Source: Limiplasma sp045540635 (GTDB taxonomy: Bacteria > Bacillota > Clostridia > Christensenellales > Aristaeellaceae). Taken from it: 9,324 nt of DNA. The notes under the pieces were generated by a model that saw only the letters and a list, made by a program, of their open reading frames with translations, was not told where the DNA came from and ran no database searches. Each line of letters begins with the position of its first letter. The first letter of the stretch is position 1. The position numbers and the translations under genes are program-made. Positions 5,702 through 9,324 of this stretch are shown piece by piece. The stretch is taken from positions 1-9,324 of the forward strand of contig JAZQHO010000098.1 of assembly GCA_045540635.1 (NCBI GenBank), read 5' to 3'.

Positions 5702-7153
5702 TCATCGGCCCTTTTTCCGCTTTTGAAAGAGGGAAGCCACCAGCTCTGCCGCCGTGCTCCACAGCACCCGGATCTCCGGCAGCCAGCAGACCACCGCCGC
5801 CGCCAGAAGCCCGCTCAGCAGCAGATACTTGGCAAGGGGCTTCTCCGCCAGCAACAGGTTGCCGAAGGCGGCAGCCAGCATCAGCCCCACGGTCAGGAAC
5901 AGGTAGCGCCAGCTGGGCAGCACCCGGTAATACCGCTGCCCCACCGCCGTGCGCAAAAAGAGAATGATCACCGCTGTGGCCGAAGCAGCCATGGCAGCGC
6001 CCGTCATGCCCAGCCGGGGGATGAGCAGGGTGCAGAAAACGATGTTCAGCACCGAAGAAATGAGGAAGATCAGGGTGGTCCAGTAGGTCTTTTTGGAAAT
6101 GGTGATGCCCATATCCGTGGTCTCGCCCAGGCAATAGCAGATGGGCGAGAGGAACAGGAAGGGGAAGAACACCACCGAGGAGCGGTAGCTCTTGCCAAGG
6201 AACAGGAACACCGGCGTTTGCAGCAGCGAGAGCGTGAGCCCGAACAGGCACAGAAGGCAGGCCATCATCCGGTGCACGGTGTAGAAGCGCCCGCTCTGGG
6301 AATCGTAGTTCTCCAGCACATAGGGCGCCCAGTAGGCGTTGAACCCGGTCTGGATGATGTTGATGGTGGCTGCCAGCCCCAGCGCGCTGGAGTAGATGGC
6401 TACGGCCTCCTTGCCCAGCAGGTTGTTCATCACGACGATATTCACGTTGTTGTTGAGCCAGTCCAGCAGGGTAAGGGGCAGAAGGGGCAGGGCATAGAGC
6501 GCAGTCTCCCGCAGGAAGGGGCGGTCGGCCTGCGCTGCCGCCCGGAGGGACAGGTGTCTGCGGTGGATGAAGAGGAACACTGCGGAAAACAGCCCCATCA
6601 GCACGGTGAGCAGCACCACCGCATGCTCGCCCCTGCCGGTGGCAAAGCCCATGGACAGGTACGCCAGCTTGGTGATGAAGATGTGCAGCACGCCCTGCAC
6701 GGTATACATGAGCGCATTCTGCTCCATGCGGTAGCGCAGGCTCAGAAAACGGTAGATGATCTGGCAGAAGCTGAAGATGCACAGGCATGCGAAAATACCG
6801 GGCGCAGGCGCACCGGTCACGCCGCCGGAGAGGCGCTGCCAGAAGAAGCTGAGTGCAGCGGTGAGCAGCAGGCTGGCCAGCAGCGCCGCCCCGATGCAGA
6901 AGCTGAACAGGGTCTTTTGGCTGCTGCCTGCGGGCGGCTCCCGGAAGAACCGCACATACACCTGATCCATACCAAGATAGCACACGGTGCTCATCAGCCC
7001 GGTGTAGGAGAAAAACATGTTCACCTTGCCCAGCTCCCCGGGCTCGAACAGCCTTGTGGCAATGGGCGAGGAAAGGAAGCCCAGCGCGAAGGAGATCCAT
7101 GTGACCATGGAAAAACCGATCAGGTTTTTGAGAAAATCCTGTTTCTTTGCCAT
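5702..7153 (-). CDS. Polysaccharide flippase (MOP/PST family, Wzx-like)
   Basis: 483 residues with about fourteen hydrophobic helices spread over the whole length, the standard topology of the MOP superfamily. The N-terminus (KNLIGFSMVTWISFALGFLS, then PIATRLFEPGELGKVN) is typical of PST/Wzx lipid-linked oligosaccharide flippases, which move undecaprenyl-linked glycans across the cytoplasmic membrane. The C-terminus is basic (FQKRKKGR), as expected for a cytoplasmic tail. ATG at 7153 is preferred. An AGAGGA lies about 10 bases upstream, and the frame upstream to 7189 has no ribosome binding site and gives a proline/histidine-rich tail. It follows the kinase gene by 47 bases and precedes the glycosyltransferase by 22. 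A teichoic-acid or lipid II-type substrate cannot be excluded, but the neighbour argues for a glycan. Confidence 0.9.
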   Translation of the reverse strand: MAKKQDFLKNLIGFSMVTWISFALGFLSSPIATRLFEPGELGKVNMFFSYTGLMSTVCYLGMDQVYVRFFREPPAGSSQKTLFSFCIGAALLASLLLTAALSFFWQRLSGGVTGAPAPGIFACLCIFSFCQIIYRFLSLRYRMEQNALMYTVQGVLHIFITKLAYLSMGFATGRGEHAVVLLTVLMGLFSAVFLFIHRRHLSLRAAAQADRPFLRETALYALPLLPLTLLDWLNNNVNIVVMNNLLGKEAVAIYSSALGLAATINIIQTGFNAYWAPYVLENYDSQSGRFYTVHRMMACLLCLFGLTLSLLQTPVFLFLGKSYRSSVVFFPFLFLSPICYCLGETTDMGITISKKTYWTTLIFLISSVLNIVFCTLLIPRLGMTGAAMAASATAVIILFLRTAVGQRYYRVLPSWRYLFLTVGLMLAAAFGNLLLAEKPLAKYLLLSGLLAAAVVCWLPEIRVLWSTAAELVASLFQKRKKGR

Positions 7154-7200
7154 TGGCGCACCATCCTCTGTATGGGTGGGGGGAAGCATGATTGCGCAAG

Positions 7201-8070
7201 CTACGCGCCTGCCTTTACTCTGGGCAGAACGATGGTAAAAGCTGTGTGGTGGTCGCCTGCCTCGGCGGCGATGGTGCCGCCGTACCGGCTCAGGGTTTTC
7301 TGCACGATGGAAAGCCCCATGCCGTGGTTCTCGCCCTTGGTGGTAACACCGGGCTCAAACAGCCGGTTGCGGATGGGGGCGGGAATGGTAGCGCCGTTGT
7401 TCTCCACCCGAAGGGTGATCTGGCTCAGCGTTTCGCTGGCGCTGAGACGGATGTAGGGCTCGGCGGCAAAGGCGGCGGCATCCATGGCGTTGTCCAAAAG
7501 GTTGCCCATCACGCAGCACAGCTCCCACGGGGGGATCTCCAGCCGCTCCATGGTGGTGCGGATATCCAGCTCCACACGGATGCCCTGCTCCTCGGCGGCG
7601 GCGCTCTTTACCTGCAGCAGCGCGTTGAAAGCGGTCATTTTGGTGCGCAGCACCCGGTTGACGGTTTGCAGCTGGCTGTAGATCTTCTCCAGATAATCGA
7701 TGGCCTCCTGGTTTTCCTCCATCTGCAAAAGGCTGTACACCACCTGTATGTGGCTGATAAAATCATGCCGCTGGGCGCGCATTTCCAGATTGAGCTGATC
7801 CATCTGGCTGTTGACGGTTTGCAGCTGCTGCGCCTTGCGGCTGATCCTGCGGGCGGCGACGGCATCATAAATATCGATGGCAGCGCCCCAGCCCGCCATC
7901 AACGCGCCGGTAACGGCGATGATCTGCAGGGTGTGCCTGCCGCTTTCGTTCAGGTCGCCCAGCGTGACATAGAGGACGAACAACAGCAGCATCAGCAGCT
8001 GGATGGAGTTGATCGCGATGGCGTAGATCGCGTTTTTGTTCACCTCCGGGGTCTGCGGGGTGCGCTTCAT
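7201..8070 (-). CDS. Membrane-anchored sensor histidine kinase with Spo0B-type phosphoacceptor
   Basis: 289 residues. Two hydrophobic segments (about 14-37 and 48-68) are joined by a short loop, with no extracellular sensor or PAS domain. A coiled coil (about 75-100) leads to RHDFISHIQ (101-109), a Spo0B_a-type phosphoacceptor with H102. The GHKL ATPase domain follows, with the N box NLLDN (190-194), an F-box-like LFEPGVTTK (237-245) and the G box GMGLS (250-254). This architecture is closest to the CitA/DcuS-AgrC group stripped of a ligand domain. The ATG at 8070 is chosen for the consensus AAGGAGG 7 bases upstream; the upstream ATG at 8133 would overlap rarA. It starts 34 bases after rarA and precedes the flippase. 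No response regulator is in the window, so its partner is encoded elsewhere. A role in envelope glycan control is suggested only by position. Confidence 0.9.
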   Translation of the reverse strand: MKRTPQTPEVNKNAIYAIAINSIQLLMLLLFVLYVTLGDLNESGRHTLQIIAVTGALMAGWGAAIDIYDAVAARRISRKAQQLQTVNSQMDQLNLEMRAQRHDFISHIQVVYSLLQMEENQEAIDYLEKIYSQLQTVNRVLRTKMTAFNALLQVKSAAAEEQGIRVELDIRTTMERLEIPPWELCCVMGNLLDNAMDAAAFAAEPYIRLSASETLSQITLRVENNGATIPAPIRNRLFEPGVTTKGENHGMGLSIVQKTLSRYGGTIAAEAGDHHTAFTIVLPRVKAGA

Positions 8071-8104
8071 GGCTGTTCCTCCTTGTGGCGAATGGGGGGG
8101 CGGA

Positions 8105-9324
8105 TCACTCTTTGGTCTTAGCATCCTCCGCACCGTAGCGGCGCAGGTGCCGCATTTTCAGCTTGGCCTCATGGCCCTGTGCGGTGGGGTGGTAGTACAC
8201 CCTGTTTTCATACCCCGGCGGCAGATAGGTCTGCCGCACAAAGTGATCCGGGTACTCGTGGGGGTATTTGTACTGGGGCGTTTTGGCGTGGGGCACCGAA
8301 TAGCTCTGATCCCGCAGATACACGGGCACGGCGCTGAAATCGCCCTTGCGGGCATCCGCTTCGGCGGCGGAAAGCGCCTCCACCACCGAGTTGCTCTTCT
8401 CTGCCATGCTTACGGCAATGATGGCCTGTGCAATGGGGATGCGTGCCTCCGGCATGCCCACCACCTCCAGCGCATTGGCGGCGGCGTGCGCCTGCAGCAT
8501 GGCGGTGGGGTCGGCCAGACCCACATCCTCGCTGGCATGCACGATGATGCGGCGCACGATCAGCTTGGGGTCAACGCCTGCATACATCAGGCGGGCGAAC
8601 CAGAGCAGCGCCGCATCCGGGTCGCTGCCCCGCATGCTCTTGATAAACGCGGACAGCATATCGTAATACATGCTTTCATCCAGCTTGAGCATGGGCTTCT
8701 GCACGCTTTCGTGGGCGGTCTCCACGGTGATGAGCCGGTAGGGCTTGCCGGTATCCGGGTCGGGGGTATCCTCGGTGGTCAGGTAGGCCAGCTCCAGCGC
8801 ACCAAGGGCGGTGCGCACATCGCCCCCGGCGATCTGGGCAATATACCGCAGCGCGCCTTCCTCGCAGCGCACATCGCTCAGGCCGTAGCCCCGCTCCCTG
8901 TCGCGGATAGCGTTCTCCAGCGCCTCCTCCACATCCTCCACCGTCAGCGGTTCAAACTGGAACACCCGGCACCGGCTCACGATGGCGGGGGTCATGCTGG
9001 CCATGGGGTTCTCCGTGGTGGAGCCGATAAAGCGGATGAGCCCGCTTTCGATGGCCGGCAGAATGGAATCGCTCTGGCTCTTGGACCAGCGGTGGCACTC
9101 ATCCAGCAGCAGGTAGGTGGCCTTGCCCTGCCGGATGCGGCGATCCTCCGCTTCCTTGAGCACCTTGCGCACATCCGCCACGCCGCTGGTAACGGCGTTC
9201 AGCTTTTCAAAGGCGCTGCCGGTCATGTTTGCGATGATGGAGGCCAGCGTGGTCTTGCCGCAGCCGGGGGGGCCCCAGAAAATGCTGCTTTGCAGCCGGT
9301 CGGCCTGTATGGCGCGGCGCAGCA
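8105..9324 (-). CDS. rarA: Replication-associated recombination protein RarA/MgsA, 5' end cut by window
   Basis: 405 residues are visible; about 40 N-terminal residues lie beyond the right edge, since the family is about 420-450 long. The frame stays open to the window end, so the internal ATG at 9226 is not the start. RarA is an AAA+ ATPase that acts at stalled replication forks and loads or unloads factors on DNA ends, forming tetramers. The visible part shows Walker A GPPGCGKTT (visible residues 17-25), Walker B LLLDECHRW (D74-E75 of the visible part) and sensor 1 STTEN. The C-terminal clamp-loader-like region is also present, with HASEDVGLADP and YKYPHEYPDHFVRQTYLP. Walker B reads DECHRWSK where many family members have DExHRFNK. 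It is the first gene seen of the rarA-kinase-flippase-glycosyltransferase run. Confidence 0.97.
   Translation of the reverse strand, partial: LRRAIQADRLQSSIFWGPPGCGKTTLASIIANMTGSAFEKLNAVTSGVADVRKVLKEAEDRRIRQGKATYLLLDECHRWSKSQSDSILPAIESGLIRFIGSTTENPMASMTPAIVSRCRVFQFEPLTVEDVEEALENAIRDRERGYGLSDVRCEEGALRYIAQIAGGDVRTALGALELAYLTTEDTPDPDTGKPYRLITVETAHESVQKPMLKLDESMYYDMLSAFIKSMRGSDPDAALLWFARLMYAGVDPKLIVRRIIVHASEDVGLADPTAMLQAHAAANALEVVGMPEARIPIAQAIIAVSMAEKSNSVVEALSAAEADARKGDFSAVPVYLRDQSYSVPHAKTPQYKYPHEYPDHFVRQTYLPPGYENRVYYHPTAQGHEAKLKMRHLRRYGAEDAKTKE

Noticed and set aside
4189..5967. Plus-strand open frame of 592 codons opposite the glycosyltransferase
   Set aside because: It spans two minus-strand genes and the hairpin repeat, and its composition is that of reverse-complemented GC-rich coding sequence.
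5678..7456. Plus-strand open frame of 592 codons opposite the flippase
   Set aside because: Very His/Gln/Glu-rich, as expected from the antisense of a hydrophobic membrane protein; no domain.
7192..8121. Plus-strand open frame of 309 codons opposite the histidine kinase
   Set aside because: Complete overlap with a well-supported kinase gene and no motif of its own.
1..9324. CRISPR array, transposase, phage or toxin-antitoxin genes
   Set aside because: Both strands were read for direct repeats with regular spacers and for such domains; only inverted-repeat intergenic elements and housekeeping or envelope genes were seen.

Overview
This is a GC-rich window in which every gene I can support lies on the minus strand, so transcription runs from the right edge to the left. 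Protein families (RadA/Sms next to a YacL-type PIN-TRAM protein, a Spo0B-type histidine kinase, RarA) and strong AGGAGG-like ribosome binding sites point to a Gram-positive Clostridia genome. The GC content together with hairpin-rich dispersed intergenic sequence suggests a Faecalibacterium-like Oscillospiraceae/Ruminococcaceae member. The genus guess is inference from style and remembered repeat types, not from a search.

Right part (4537-9324): rarA (N-terminus cut by the window edge), a short membrane-anchored sensor histidine kinase, a 14-helix Wzx/PST-type polysaccharide flippase and a GT-B glycosyltransferase follow one another with gaps of 34, 47 and 22 bases. They are probably co-transcribed. 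The flippase-glycosyltransferase pair looks like a minimal surface-glycan module. No response regulator is visible for the kinase. A compound hairpin repeat (4423-4501) then separates this group from a DUF3795 cysteine-rich protein (3974-4393), whose stop codon sits inside the loop of a terminator hairpin.

Middle part (3228-3952): a dispersed-repeat spacer is followed by a well-formed extended -10 promoter (TATAAT), a roughly 130-base leader, a 95-residue double zinc-ribbon protein with a strong ribosome binding site, and a textbook 15-bp terminator. It reads as a compact, self-contained and probably well-expressed single-gene unit.

Left part (1-3173): radA, started at a TTG codon behind a consensus ribosome binding site, is followed by a yacL-like PIN-TRAM membrane protein. 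In Bacillus subtilis disA lies between these two genes; here it is absent. The window ends in about 315 bases of noncoding sequence packed with perfect hairpins, probably a dispersed repeat element.

I found no CRISPR array, rRNA, tRNA, transposase, phage gene or recognisable defence system. The long plus-strand open frames are antisense shadows of the real genes. The points most worth following up are the zinc-ribbon unit and its leader, the orphan kinase beside glycan genes, the missing disA, the RadA KTRFG variant and the hairpin-dense repeats.
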